Assembly (NCBI RefSeq): GCF_050948215.1
Contig: NC_135155.1
Location: 18,193,001-18,257,000 of the forward strand
DNA from: Halictus rubicundus
Taxonomy: Eukaryota; Arthropoda; Insecta; Hymenoptera; Halictidae
Length of the DNA stretch: 64,000 nt
Direction: 5' to 3'
Part shown: positions 45,271 through 57,162 of the stretch, in pieces
Position numbering within the stretch: the stretch's first letter is position 1
How the letters are laid out: the number at the start of each line of letters is the position of its first letter
Position numbers and translations under genes: made by a program
The notes under the pieces: generated by a model
What the model was told of the DNA's origin: nothing
Seen by the model: the letters and a program-made list of their open reading frames with translations, nothing else
Database searches by the model: none

Positions 45271-48227
45271 CCTAATGGCTAGGGGATGTTAAATCTCCGA
45301 TTCGAGATTGCATCGAGTGGTTTTAATTTGAAGTTTTCGTTGACCGATACCACGGCAGTCATTGGTATCGATGACGGGGAAGGTAGGCGAGCGCTGATGC
45401 GGAATCCAAGTAGGAGACACGCATGTTGCGTGTGCCGTAACTAACGAGCACACCTTGACTCTTGACTCGCGAATCTAGTATCTAATCTCTATCCCTTCGT
45501 TTGGCTCGCTGCCTCCACTAACCGAACGGTTCTTGCATTCTTCCGGAACCGTCGCGTCGACATCGAAACTCCGGATGTAATTGGTCACTGAACATTTAGA
45601 TGTTCGCAAGGTTAACGCTAAACCTACCACACAGCCGCACAGTATGATGAATGGCCTTTTTAGATGGACAAAATTAACTTTCAAATAAACAAAAACTAAC
45701 TGTGCTAATATAATCTAAAATAACCATGCATTAAAACCCTCGAATATTAAAACTTAAAATTCTTTTGTTGTACGTTTACAGAGTGTTACTGGAAATACAA
45801 ATTTTTAGATTAATCTAAACAAATTGGTACAAACAACGCAGGCTTCTACTAAACCAAAGAATAATTCTTTCCCGTTGGAATATGTCTGAATCTCGAAAAA
45901 GTAACATTCACTATAATTTTTCCAAAATTATATTCTTTTTGTCCATAATTAAAAATGACGTCTTCTTTGATAATATCTAGTACTTGTTAAATCATTCTGT
46001 GTTACATAGGTCCATTACTAACTTTGTTGTATTCTATATTTAATTATAGATCGCTTAAAATATATTAATTAACAAAAACCAACTAAATGTTGTAAAAAAT
46101 TAATAATTATTCATATTTTGTACAACTGTAAGCATATCAATCGATAAATATAGAAAAATAGGCGATTTCGAAGTTTGTCCAGCTAAAAAGGTCATTCGTC
46201 ACACTGTGGGCCGGTGAAATTGACCTTTTCAAACTTCTGCGTACAATTTCGTGCATGCAACACGATCACACTTATCTTTACGACTTTTCTTCGAGTATGT
46301 ATAGAATGTATTTGTCATTATTTCGAAGCTGGGTTGTACGAAAGTGTCTAAAAATTTCGGAACACCATAACGCGGCCTTGTTCGTCAAGGATCTCTCGGA
46401 GATCCGCATCGAGATCACGGAACGATCTCGTTTGCCCGTCGTTTTCGTTTCACCGGTTGTGAAATCGTGTAATGGAAAAAGGAGAGGGGTTCTGGAGACG
46501 ACGCGCCGCGCCGCGCCGCGCCGGTTCGAGCCGATTTTTCTACGGTTCGAGAACACGCGAGGGAAAACGAGCACGCTCGAGGGAGAAAATCGTGCCTCGT
46601 AACCAACGTGTCCCTTCTACTGAGACTAATAACCTTCGCTAAAAACTTATTTATGAATTTTCACGAACTGCCTCGTTCACGCGAGCTGAGCACGATTGTT
46701 ATGTAGCGTTCGAGGGGAAGAGTTCGTTTCGCGACTCGATGGGAAATGCTCGACGTTGAAACCCGTCGAAAAAAATACTCCTCCATTTTTGTATAGTTGC
46801 TTGTCACGGTTTCCGCTGGAATAGAATCTCCTTTTGGAAACAAGCATCGAACGACACCGTAACTTTCCTGTAAAATTCTAGAAATATTCCACTAAATCTG
46901 AGCCTGGATAACTAACATTTCGCGAAAATGGCGACTAGAATGTTTGAACCTTGTTACGTCAAAATGTTTATACACTTTATAAACACGATGTAAGTTTGTT
47001 TTGTCTTTGAATGACCTTTGTTCACCTTCAAAGAGTTCAACGCTCCACATTGGATTCGTCTCAATAGTCGCGATCAGAAAACAAGTACCAAAACATAGCA
47101 TTCGTATCTAAACAAGCAAAGGTGACCTTCACATCTCTGAAGCGACTTCGCCTAGCAACATACGGCCTCTGTTGTCTACGTACTACTGTTTCTACATACT
47201 ACCGTCATACTTTCGAAGTTATTCTAGGTGGCAATTGTCGATGCCTCACCCCGTGCATTAAATGTTTAATCAGACTCGTGATGAATTGTTATCCCGTAAG
47301 AAATCCACGGGGTACCTCGTGTCGAAATTAATTTCGATTCGGGGACGTATCGTAGGCTTAACACCGAAGTGTAATAGCAAGCGGTCGTTTAGCGATATCT
47401 TGGCAAGATCAAGGGGACCGCTGAAACACTTCAGCATCGGTCGTTACCGTCATTACCATTCCACCTTAAACACAGAATAAATTCCCTCGGAACGGCTGGA
47501 AGACAAAGGAGACACGCGATACATCACGGAAGTGTTTAACATCGGTATCCTGTTATGGGGGGAGGGGGATGGGGTTACGCCGTGCGTGTCCCCTCTTGGT
47601 TCGCGGCCCACGTGTCACGGTCTTCGGCATCCTTCGGGCCGTTCCACTCGGGTTCCCCCGCGAGCATGCTTGCGAGCATACCACGAGCAATAATGGAAAA
47701 CGCGTTCTTTTTCTGGTCCGCCTAATATCCCGTGAACCCGGCGCGCAACCTTCGCTCTCCGGCCGCCATTACGGTAAGTGTCGGCAATTGAACGGGATGA
47801 ACCATCAAATCCGAAAGTAAATTGAATAGCACACCGTCGAAGGGGCGCGGCCCCTCGAGGATCCTAATTACAGCTATCGGCTATTAGCATTCGGACACTT
47901 AACGCGATCCGATCGAGATACACTCGCCGCCATTATTCGAGCCGGTCGGTGTTTTATGCAAATTCACGGTTTCCAGCGCCCGATGGGGCAATACATAAAA
48001 ATTTAGTGGCGTGACGAATGTCTTCGTTCGATGGAGGATTTTATACGAGCTCCTCCAATCTACTCGAAGCTTTCGGGGCATAATGTTCTTCGCCATTGGT
48101 CCGCGCATTGATTGTTAACGTATAATTGGTGCGAGCGGTGTACAGGATGTCTGCGAGCTGATTATACGGTTCCTGAAAAGGGAGAATGCACGCAAGAAAT
48201 GAAAAGAAGTGAAAAATGTATTTTTGG
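45271..48227. other. 3 kb without a recognised gene
   Basis: AT-rich at 45680-46160. A hairpin-like inverted repeat (GAAGTTTG..AAAAGGTCA and complement) lies at 46170-46237. A (GCGCC)n run lies at 46500-46524. Frames at 46255-46602 and elsewhere show no domain. Confidence 0.4.
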
Positions 48228-48325
48228 TACAGTGATTTCTCTGTATATGTCGCCAAGACCCGAATGATAAAGGTCGCGGAATTATCCCCACTGCCGCGGC
48301 GTATACCCCGCGAGCGGCCACGCTA
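48228..48325 (-). repeat. family P fragment abutting mariner J
   Basis: TACAGTGATTTCTCTGTATA, GTCGCCAAG and the CGCGGAATTATCCCCACTGC block, ending at CCCGCGAGCGGCCACGC next to the J leader. Confidence 0.75.
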
Positions 48326-48715
48326 ATAAAATGGCGGCGTCCACACCTTCCGAGGATCATATTCGTCATTGCATACTTTTTCATTTTCATGCAGGACTTA
48401 ATGCAACGGTAACAACAAACAAAATTTGCAATGTTTATGGAGATGTATCGAAGGTCAACAAGTGTCGGTTCAGAAGATTTGCTGCTGGTGATTATGATCT
48501 CTCTGACAGGCCTCGAAGTGGACAGTTGAATTTGATTCCACTTCACAATTTGAGACCACTTGAGTCAAATTTTGCTTCACGAACCCTGGATTTCTATAAG
48601 AGGGGAATTGCAAATTTGCAGGAAAGATGGCAAACTGTATAATGATGGAGATTACATAATAAATTAAGAAATTACTACAAAGTTTGTTCCAGATTTCAAA
48701 ATAATTGATTGCTTA
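48326..48715 (+). mobile_element. internally deleted mariner, family J
   Basis: Joins the N-terminal part of a mariner-like transposase to its last approximately 30 codons and the 3' end (TTGATTGCTTATGGGTCCCC), followed by TA. The left terminal repeat is not seen because a P fragment abuts it. Two other J remnants are at 5446-5635 and 14795-14899. Confidence 0.85.
48331..48642 (+). CDS. 103-codon transposase-derived frame (HTH plus tail)
   Basis: The frame has an intact ATG and stop. Residues 1 to about 68 (PSEDHIRHCILFHFHAG... through GDYDLSDRPRSGQ) match the first helix-turn-helix region of mariner transposases. Residues 69-103 end FYKRGIANLQERWQTV, the usual transposase C-terminus. The whole catalytic core with its three Asp residues is missing, so it cannot transpose. 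If expressed, it could only bind DNA, for example competing with a full transposase at J-family ends. Whether it is expressed is unknown. The open frame may simply be an accident of a young deletion. Confidence 0.5.
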   Translation: MAASTPSEDHIRHCILFHFHAGLNATVTTNKICNVYGDVSKVNKCRFRRFAAGDYDLSDRPRSGQLNLIPLHNLRPLESNFASRTLDFYKRGIANLQERWQTV

Positions 48716-48900
48716 TGGGTCCCCCTAATAGTGTAGTGGAATTTTCCCTCGAATGCTGGCCCAGTGATTCATGCGTCTCTTCCAATGATTTTTCGTCGCA
48801 GTGAATCGTTCTGAAAGTTGGAGATGGTAATTTGACCGAGCACTCGGGTCACGCTTGACCAGATTCTCGGTGGTTACCTAGACAGACTGTACCGATTCTC

Positions 48901-48996
48901 TACCTGTACTCGCCGATCTTCTTCCATCCCAGACGAGAGACTTCATAACCCCGGTAACCAGCATAACCACCATGACCATCGCGCCGGCTCGAGGTC
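48901..48996 (-). other. possible short terminal exon (speculative)
   Basis: Read on the minus strand, a frame ends GHGGYAGYRGYEVSRLGWKK and then a few residues before a TAG at 48901-48903. It is preceded by CCATACCAG, a plausible splice acceptor at 48997-48998. The Gly/Tyr-rich composition differs from the chance frames around it and recalls secreted or cuticular insect proteins. No family is recognised and no upstream exon was found. Confidence 0.2.
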
Positions 48997-49503
48997 TGGT
49001 ATGGGAGTCGGTTTCGTATTATATAACACATAGAGACCGGATAGCAGCAGGTACAAGACACGTTCGACGTGGCGTATCACGAGAGCAGGTGTTGCCCCCG
49101 GGTCGTATCATCAAGGGCTATCTTTCAAGTATTTTTCTTGGGCCTTGATCCGCAGTATGCTGCTGCTCGACGTCCGAAAACGTTCGTTTCGATTGTTTCC
49201 CCTCGTATTCGGTACTGGTTCCCGAGGTATTACTGCGAACTCTCAATTTTCGTAAAAATGTTTTGTCATTTTCCACTTAAATCATTTCGAAACATTATTT
49301 TCAGCGCCCAATAACTCATCGGTTCGTCGCATCAATTCTTACAAGTCAATGAAAACTATTTTAATAATATTGTAGGATTTATATTTCGAAATGAATCTAT
49401 CAGAGAATATGTTCAATTATTTTTTGGCTTTTTCCCGACTCCAAACTATTATCACTCTACACTAGCCTACACCTCGGCCGTTCTGACAAATAATATCTGC
49501 CCT

Positions 49504-49729
49504 TAACACTAGATTTACGGAGCACTAAAAGTGACTACTTTGGATTATTTTATAAAAATACCAAGAATATATTCAGCCTGATTTTTAGCAGGCTTTTACT
49601 ATAATGTACGTTCCAAGGAATAAATGTGTTAAATAAATTTCCTATAAATGCATTTTTACAATCATAATAATTGCAAATTAAAGAACACAAAACCCGTCAT
49701 TCTGACGGGTCCCGCAAATCTAGTGTTAA
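49504..49729 (+). mobile_element. TTAA MITE, family B
   Basis: 226 bp, TTAACACTAGATTTACGG to AAATCTAGTGTTAA, with the CCCGTCATTCTGACGGG hairpin near the 3' end. Both TTAA are intact. Confidence 0.9.
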
Positions 49730-49976
49730 TAGAACACGATTCAGTGATACGACCATTTCAATATACCTCCTGAAAAATCTAGACAACTAACGTATGTCTC
49801 GCGCAGGATCAATATTTGCCATTTAAAAATTCAAAAGAGACATTTGGGGCACAGTCTACGTTAACGGCGTCGATGATTCGAGCGCAGAGGGTTAACATTC
49901 GGCAGCCATGACAGTCAAACTTCTGAGGTTCGCACGGAGTTCCTCGATACCTTCCGGCCGCGTTCGAAGCGGCGCA

Positions 49977-51448
49977 CAGTGGCCCCAATCGACGATTTAG
50001 GAGGAAAAAATACTAAAATCATTTTTTCTGTTGAGCACAATACCGTTATTTATAAATTTTTTCATTACACATTGAATGAGACCACAATGGAGTCGATGCG
50101 AAATTATATACATATTTTTTTACACTTCCACTTGAAAAATTTGCAGCTCCTGTACTTTTTAGCTTATTTCCTAAATAATTTACGAGTATATGACGATTCT
50201 TGGTCATAATCGACTGCATAACACCTAATTCCTTCAGGTGAATAACCATGTCCCGCCGAGTTATACCACGCACTCTGTCTACGAAAAAAAATTATTTCTC
50301 AGAAAATGGCAACCAAAGGCAAACAATTTGGAATTCATATCAAGTATAAGAATGTTACTATCGCCCAAAAATAGTTTCAATTAATAACATTTAGTAACTT
50401 GGGTTCTGCACTCCACAACACGTGGAATTGGCACAAAGTATTTTCTTTGGACAAGCTATCGAATAGCCTGCTACAAATTCAGTTGAGATTTTCCAAAATC
50501 GAGGGTCCCAGACGCACAGTAGTCCCAATCGACGAATTAGGAGGAAAAAATACTAAAATCATTTTTTCTGTTGAGCACAATACCATTATTTATATAATTT
50601 CTCATTCTAAATTGAATGAGACCATAACGAAATCGATGCGATTAATAGTTTTCGATATATGGTGATGCAATTTATGATTAAAAAATTTATAACTTACTGG
50701 GACAGGTGATTATTTTTCAATTTAGCATACCTCCGATGATAATTCAGTATTCTACTTGCCCGTGGCTGTGCCCGCGAGCACCAGTTCGATTTGAAAAATT
50801 TTGACCTCCTGTACTTTCTAGCTCATTCTCTAAATAATTTACGAGCATATGACGATTCTTGGTCATATGTCCCGCCGAGTGATAGCACGCACTCTGTCTA
50901 CAAAAAAAATTATTTCTCACAAAATGGCATCTACCGAATTTTCAACTATTGAATTTATATCGAGTACAGAAGTGTTACTCTTGCTTAAAAAATAGTTTCA
51001 ATTAGTAACATTTAGTAATTTGGGTTCTGCACTCCACAACACGTGGAATAGCTTACAAAAGAAACGAAGACCACGTATATCAAGATGTCCCGAAGTAGAA
51101 ATAATAATACGAGCCATTAAATTGAAAGAAATTTATAGCTTTATGTTTACCGTCAACTGTGGAATTCATATTATTATGAATATAAAAGTATTTACAACAC
51201 CAGGTAACCAGAACACACGTTTTCAGATACACTATTTCGCGACAAGCGATCGAGCAACGTAAAACAATGATGCGTTGCGACGCGATATTTGCGTTCGTCG
51301 TTTCTTTCATTGTTAATGAAACTAATACCAGAGGTCAGTTTGTGTCTCTGTGGGATATATAGTACATTACAAATTCACCGATACGTGTTTTCTGTTACCT
51401 TTAATTTTTAACTTTTTTCCTCCTAATTCATCGATTGAGACCACTGTG
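49977..51448. mobile_element. hAT-like non-autonomous transposon
   Basis: Ends CAGTGGCCCCAATCGACGA and, inverted, CACAGTGGTCTCAATCGATG match over about 34 bp with a few differences. The 8-bp sequence GCGGCGCA flanks both sides (49969-49976, 51449-51456). CAGTG-type ends plus an 8-bp duplication are hallmarks of hAT insertion. There is no transposase. The left region is present twice in tandem (49977-50429 and 50517-51050), including a second copy of the terminal sequence at 50517, so the element has grown by duplication or by self-insertion. Confidence 0.85.
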
Positions 51449-51456
51449 GCGGCGCA

Positions 51457-52410
51457 AAGCGGGGCGACAGTGGTACGCATAAATCTATGGTGTAATGTGG
51501 ATCCGGAATGGTCGAAGGGGGGTTGTTGGCAAGTGTACCGGGATCGTATCGCGGCGAGCACGACAGCGAATAGAGAACTCGAAGGGAAAAAAGGGTGAGA
51601 GGAAGGGAAGTAGCAGCGGTCGGAGAGGATCGGGACCAAGGAAAGCAGGCCGAGAATTGAAACGGGAAAGAGGCGCGCCTAAGAGACCAGTGCCTAAGAT
51701 CGCGGAGCGAGGGAAACAGGGAGGAGAACGAGAGGAAGAAAACACTGAAGGAGAGAGAGTGCACCCCGAAGAGACGCGACGCGACGCGACGCGACACGGC
51801 GCGGCGGGAACTGGTAAAGAACTCCTACGCGACAACGCGGACAAGACCGGGGCTCGCAATATATCGCACCTTCGAACGAGATAGCGCATAAGGCGCTATT
51901 TCACATACAAATACCCGTGGCGCACTTAGGCCAGCGCAGGTACGGGGCCCGAGCACCACCTAACGCCCACGCCTTCGGCGAGCGAGCCGAGCCTTATGCA
52001 GTAACGTTATCCTTGCGCCACGCGGTGTAATCTCCGGAGGTCCTGCGGCCCTCGCCTCACCTTGCCTCACCTTGCCACGACCCCCAAGATTCCCTATCAC
52101 CACCACGGAAATTCGAAATCCGTGTATTACCCAGCCGTTTACCGCCGAATGATATTTTAATTCGAACTCGCGATACGATCTCAGCACGCCGCTCGGGGTG
52201 GTTCGGCCGATCGCGATCAACACGCTGCCGATCCTGCACGTTTAACCCGTGATCGGATTAGCTCTTCCCCTTTCGATCGGATAATACGGAATGCGAGGGA
52301 TTTACCGAGGATTCGCGGGGTAAGATGCTTTTCGATGTGGACACTGCCCGGGAAATCGATAACTTTCGATCGGGGACCAAAAGTAACAAAAGTTTCTACG
52401 ATGAAAATGG
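51457..52410. other. purine-rich and CpG-rich block
   Basis: 51560-51780 is G/A-rich on the + strand; overlapping frames of up to 134 codons on both strands are compositional. It includes a (GACGC)n repeat at 51772-51795. No gene recognised. Confidence 0.35.
51772..51795 (+). repeat. (GACGC)n pentanucleotide repeat
   Basis: Nearly five tandem GACGC units, in the same orientation as at 14571 and 29393. Confidence 0.9.
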
Positions 52411-52635
52411 TTAACGCGTTACCTGCCACGTCAGTCGCATATGACGGTGATTTTTGACTGGGTTTAGAAATTCATTTTTATTGTGACGTATCCGGATAAA
52501 CCGATTAGGATCTTTGGAATTCAGAAGGGTTAAGCATCCCCTATAATACATTTGAAATTTCTAGGTTCGGTTTCGTTAAATAAATTACACTGATTTTGTA
52601 AGAATCTGTAGGATTTCTGGCATTTAACGTGTTAA
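52411..52635 (+). mobile_element. TTAA MITE, family H, complete
   Basis: 225 bp from TTAACGCGTTACCTGCC to GGCATTTAACGTGTTAA, TTAA at both edges. This copy best defines the family. Confidence 0.88.
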
Positions 52636-52639
52636 TCAA

Positions 52640-53145
52640 AAGTCGAATATTGTGGAAATGTCAGGTAATCTACACGAAATACGAAGAAAAAATTCGAAGG
52701 ACAAAATGATGAAAAAATGTCGATTTTTATACTTTTTGGTTGCAAATAACGGTTATTAAAGTGTCCAAAAAATTGGATCCTCCTCGATAACTGTTTAACA
52801 CTAGGTTTACGGAGCATTAAAAGTGAGTATTTTACATTACTTTATAAAAGTAAGAAGAATGTGTTTTTTAAATAATATATACCTAAGGAAATAAGTTTGT
52901 TGAGTAATTCCACGTAGATGGATCTTCAGAATCTCAATAATCGTAAATTAAAAATATTAGAATCCGTCATTTCGACGGGTCCCGTAAACCTAGTGTTGAT
53001 AATAAAACTTCTCCCATCGATAAAATTATTTACCGGACGCTTTTAGTATAATTTTCAATGACTGCTGTACCGAAAAGAACAAACTTAGGCATAAAATTCT
53101 TTTTAGCTATCAAATGATCGATACATTGTTTCAATTCTGATTTTA
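52640..53145 (-). repeat. family F copy split by a B element
   Basis: 52640-52794 and 53000-53145 together match 31545-31890 in reverse complement. The join at CTCGATAACTGT / ATAATAAAACTTCTCCC lies where B is inserted. Confidence 0.8.
52795..52999 (+). mobile_element. TTAA MITE, family B, inside repeat F
   Basis: 205 bp, TTAACACTAGGTTTACGG at the left; right end CCGTAAACCTAGTG followed by TTGA, a one-base change from TTAA. Confidence 0.88.
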
Positions 53146-54115
53146 TGCAATTAAGTGAAGCTCGTACGGTGATCTTGTAATATTAGTTGAAGTTGTACTA
53201 GACGCAGTCAGATTTTCTTGTAAGCGTACGCCGGCGGTTAATAGGGGAAATAAATTTTCGCTTGGTAAACTAGTCTGTAAAAATGTGGATTTGCATAAGT
53301 CGTCTGCATTCTCATCATATCGATTAACGCTTTCATCAGATTCGATTATACTTTCAAAGAACCCGTCAGACTCGTCTAAACTGGCTAATTGAAGCTACAC
53401 TTTATTCACCTCTGAATGCAACCCTTGCAATCCATTTTATAACGGGTGTCTTTGAACTAACCTGTTGATATGCGAACATCGATTCGACTGCATTTAGAAA
53501 TGAATCGTTAATGCGTGACTATTTTATCGAAATGGGGTCGGTATTTATTAAAATATTCAGTAGTTTTTTCTTATAAGATTTTATATTGAACTCGTATCTC
53601 ACCTAGATCCTCTGTTGAAGGTCGTAGTCTTCCTGATCGTAGCTTAGAGTGCTTATATTCCCTCGAACTAGCAATAAGTTCTATCTAGAGGGTTCTATCA
53701 ACCGGCCACTATAAATAACCACATGAAAAATACAAATAATTCTTAGACCAAGGTTTATCATTCACTGATTCCCCGAGGTATGCGAACGGTGTGTTACACA
53801 ACAGCATGTGTGCGCGGTCACACTCCTTGACACACCTAAGCCGACCAATTTTCCTCCTAAAATAAATAGCACTTAAAAAGAAAAACATTTTGCCATCCGG
53901 TGGACGCAAACTGAATGATGAAATTAATAATTGTTAACCTAAAAATTGAAAGATGTGTCAAAACAAATGACAGACGTCATGAAACATTAATTTTGATTGA
54001 AGGCTTCGCAATTTTGCGCTACAACATACAGCTACATAACAACATTCACTTGCTATTATTATTATGTGACAGAGGGGGTACGACAGAAAATCTTCGTTTC
54101 AAAAATTGTATGGCT
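53146..54115. other. unassigned sequence
   Basis: No gene or repeat family recognised. Confidence 0.4.
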
Positions 54116-54190
54116 GAATGTAGTATAGAATGAATGTAGTATAGAATGAATGTAGTATAGAACGAATGTAGTATAGAATGAATGTAGTAC
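54116..54190 (+). repeat. 16-bp minisatellite
   Basis: Nearly five tandem copies of GAATGTAGTATAGAAT with one or two substitutions. Confidence 0.95.
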
Positions 54191-55920
54191 GAACAACGAT
54201 CAGCAGTTGTCGAATCACGATTTCGCACAAGCAACAAAAGAAGTCGTTCGACAATGAGAGCGGTAACGTTTAAATCACCCGGTACGTAGCGATAGACAGA
54301 GTTCTAAGTATAGTGATCCTGGCTGTGTACACAGACGTTCGCGCGGCTGTGTAGGTGCCAGTGCACGGACATGGCCCGCATGCGAGGACGAACCTCGCAT
54401 GACGGCAATGACCCAGGACTGGCCCTGCGTTTCTTTCATCTTTCCGCCTTCTCCGAATTACATTCGATTAAACCGTCAAGTTGCGACGGGTTTCGCTACG
54501 GAGCTCCACTATACTCCAGAACTCTGTTAGGGTACTCATCCGACCGGGCAGGCCGTGCCTACCGTGAATACCTTTTATACGAAACTATCGCAAGAAATTA
54601 CGCTCCGAATAGAGTATTTTAATTAGAGCCGGTTACCGAGATCATGGCCCATTACCTATTTCATCCGGCGCAATCAAGGAACAGTTCTACTCTCGGTACT
54701 AGAACCTGGAAATACAGAGCGTTTCACAACGCGGAGACTTTCAGTTTCAGGGACAAATTCAGCATACTGAACCGGTGATGCAACTTTCTGCAAATGCGTA
54801 TCCCGCGCGGGGATCGGTGTTCTCGTTCGTACCTTATCAGTTCTTAACACATCGCTCGCCGGTGATTATTTCGCAATTTTTAAAAGCCCGCGGAACATGG
54901 CCGAAGACGTTTTAGCGGATTTCTTCAGAATTCCAACGAGTCATCTCCGGCAACGTCCTCCTAGAATTTCGTTTCTGATTGTAGCGTAAAAGAAGGTTTC
55001 TAAGTACAATTGTGCACATAATTGTGAAAGTGGTCTGTCAAAATTTAAAAAAATGAGTTTATCAGTTATTTCACACCACATTATTTTAAACTCAATTTAT
55101 TCAATGTAATTTTTACGATATCGTCAAAAATGAACCGTTAGATAGTGGTTGTAATTTCAGCATTATATGGAATTCATTTAGTGTTAATTATGAAAGTGGT
55201 CTAAGTCAAACATCAAACACGTAATAGGTTACAGTGATGCTTGTTCAGGCCAAAATCGTAACATTAAAGTAGCATTGGCATGGATGAAAATTGCTCAGTC
55301 ATCAAATAATAATATTGAAACGGTAGACCACAAATTTTTGGTATCGGGTCATTCCTTAAACCGAATGACCGTGATTTTAGGTTGATGGAAATGATATTAA
55401 AAGCAATTCATTAAATATCTCGAAACAAGAAATATATGACTTAGACCACTTTCATAATTATGGGCACAATTACTGACCATTACCAGGATTCAGTAAAGTG
55501 TTAAGCGTGAATACTGTCTCTTTAGTTTCCTTCTGGCGCTATTATTATTTAGATCGCTGATACACGAGGGAAGTATAATAGATTTGTGAATTCGACCAGA
55601 CGTTCAAAGTATATTTGGACTTACTTTTATAGATTCGTTTGATGCTCACTTCCCGAAAACATTCTCGCGCCGAAAATACACAACCACCGATGATTTCACG
55701 ATGAATAAACTCTGGACGATGGCAGTTAGTATAACAAATACAGTTGGTAATCAATACACTTCGATCCTGTATGCAAAATACGAAAATATAGCAAGAGATA
55801 AGAATTGATTTCTCTAAATAATCTTAATAAGCTGACAATACTAACGATATTCTTAAACGTTTTCGATATTTATTATCACTTTGTGTTCCATTTGATCACA
55901 GTGTAGCAATCAGTGTAGTG
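54191..55920. other. 1.7 kb without a recognised gene
   Basis: The phrase GAAAGTGGTCTRAGTCAA-like recurs in the 55020-55460 part (ATTGTGAAAGTGGTCT at 55020, ATTATGAAAGTGGTCT at 55188, its reverse at 55441), suggesting an old unclassified repeat. No gene. Confidence 0.4.
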
Positions 55921-56075
55921 CAGTGAATTCTCGATATATGTCAACAACACGGTTCTTACCTGAGCCGTGCTATGTTTATACTCCTCGGCGTCCGAGGTAT
56001 ACCCCGCGGTAGTGGGGATAATTCCGCGACACTTATCACCCAGGCCTTGGCGACATATATACAGATATCACTGTA
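55921..56075 (+). repeat. family P, best-preserved copy
   Basis: 155 bp. The left end is CAGTGAATTCTCGATATATG; the inverted right end is TACAGTGATATCTGTATATA, which matches imperfectly. Blocks ACTCCTCGGCGTCCGAGG and CCCCGCGGTAGTGGGGATAA are shared by the other copies. A non-coding MITE-like element; the target duplication is not clear. Confidence 0.75.
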
Positions 56076-57121
56076 CAACAGAATCAGGTAAACACTTCAT
56101 GCGGATAAAACTATGTCTCCGAAACGAAACAAATCACGAGGTTCGCTCGCTCGTTATGGATCGACCTGTACGCCGGTACAGAAAAGAACATCTTCTTAAG
56201 AAGATGGTCTTTTTTTGCGGACAGAGTCTTATTGCGCATCGACGGCTAAAGTTAAAAGCTTCCCCGTCCCACCGCGTGCAAGCAACGAATGACGTCACGC
56301 GAGGTAATTGCGAACGCCCGAAGAAACACCGCGATTGCTTGTCGCTCGCGTGTTTTGTCGCGTTATGAATTACAATTTATAGGAAGCCAGAGCCAGAGCG
56401 AGTGGTAGTTGACTTCGAGCGGATTAGGTTAGGCGAACCGCTACCTGAGGATCCTCGGGTCAAGCAGATACCGATCTCGATTTACGACTGGTATAATAAA
56501 CCACTGTGACAGATCATGGAAACAGGATTGCGTCGTAGCCGCTTCCTCGAAATTTCTACCGGATCACCGGGAAAGTTCCCGACCTTCTCCGAATATTAAT
56601 CGACGGTTTAATTTTATATCCGCCGCGGTGATGTAATCGCACCACTTGCCATTTCGATGGGCAGTCTTCTGCCATTTTATGCGCCATCGTCGGCTGCAGA
56701 ATTTCTTTCCGATCGAAGACGTACACACATATTTCTCTCGTCCGAAGTCGGAGGCTTGCGAGCTATTTTCTTCTGTCTTGAAACGAAGAAACTCTTGATG
56801 GAACACCGTCGCGATGAAAGGAGGTATTATGGGGAGTGCAGTTTCGCATGCACCGGTCCAATAACGTCCAACATGAATCACTTCGAATACATTGTGTCCG
56901 GCTCGCTCAGTGTCGGTGCGTGTGGATATTAAGTGGTCAGACCTCGTCATTCAGCAGCAGCAACCAGATCAAAGAACAAAACGGTCCGGCGAAACTGTTA
57001 GGAACAGGAGTGCAAAACAGTGGAACGGTTCACGTGCAATTCGAATGCGTTTGTTTACGGGCAATCAAAGGATTCGGAGCGTTAGGGAGCTTTGTGACGG
57101 CCTACATTTCACTCTGCTGCG

Positions 57122-57123
<2 letters not shown>
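56076..57123. other. unassigned sequence
   Basis: Frames at 55967-56368, 56564-56950 and 56836-57354 have no domain. No gene recognised. Confidence 0.35.

Positions 57124-57160
<37 letters not shown>
57124..57160 (+). repeat. (TC)n microsatellite
   Basis: About 18 TC dinucleotides. Frames through it show Ser/Leu runs and are not genes. Confidence 0.95.

Positions 57161-57162
<2 letters not shown>

Noticed and set aside
46170..46237. Hairpin GAAGTTTG..AAAAGGTCA with complement as an RNA gene
   Set aside because: Stem is interrupted on one side by an 8-nt bulge and there is no second copy or context; too weak to call.
51423..51889. Overlapping frames of 124-134 codons on both strands
   Set aside because: Produced by a purine-rich tract and (GACGC)n; Ser/Arg/Pro bias only.
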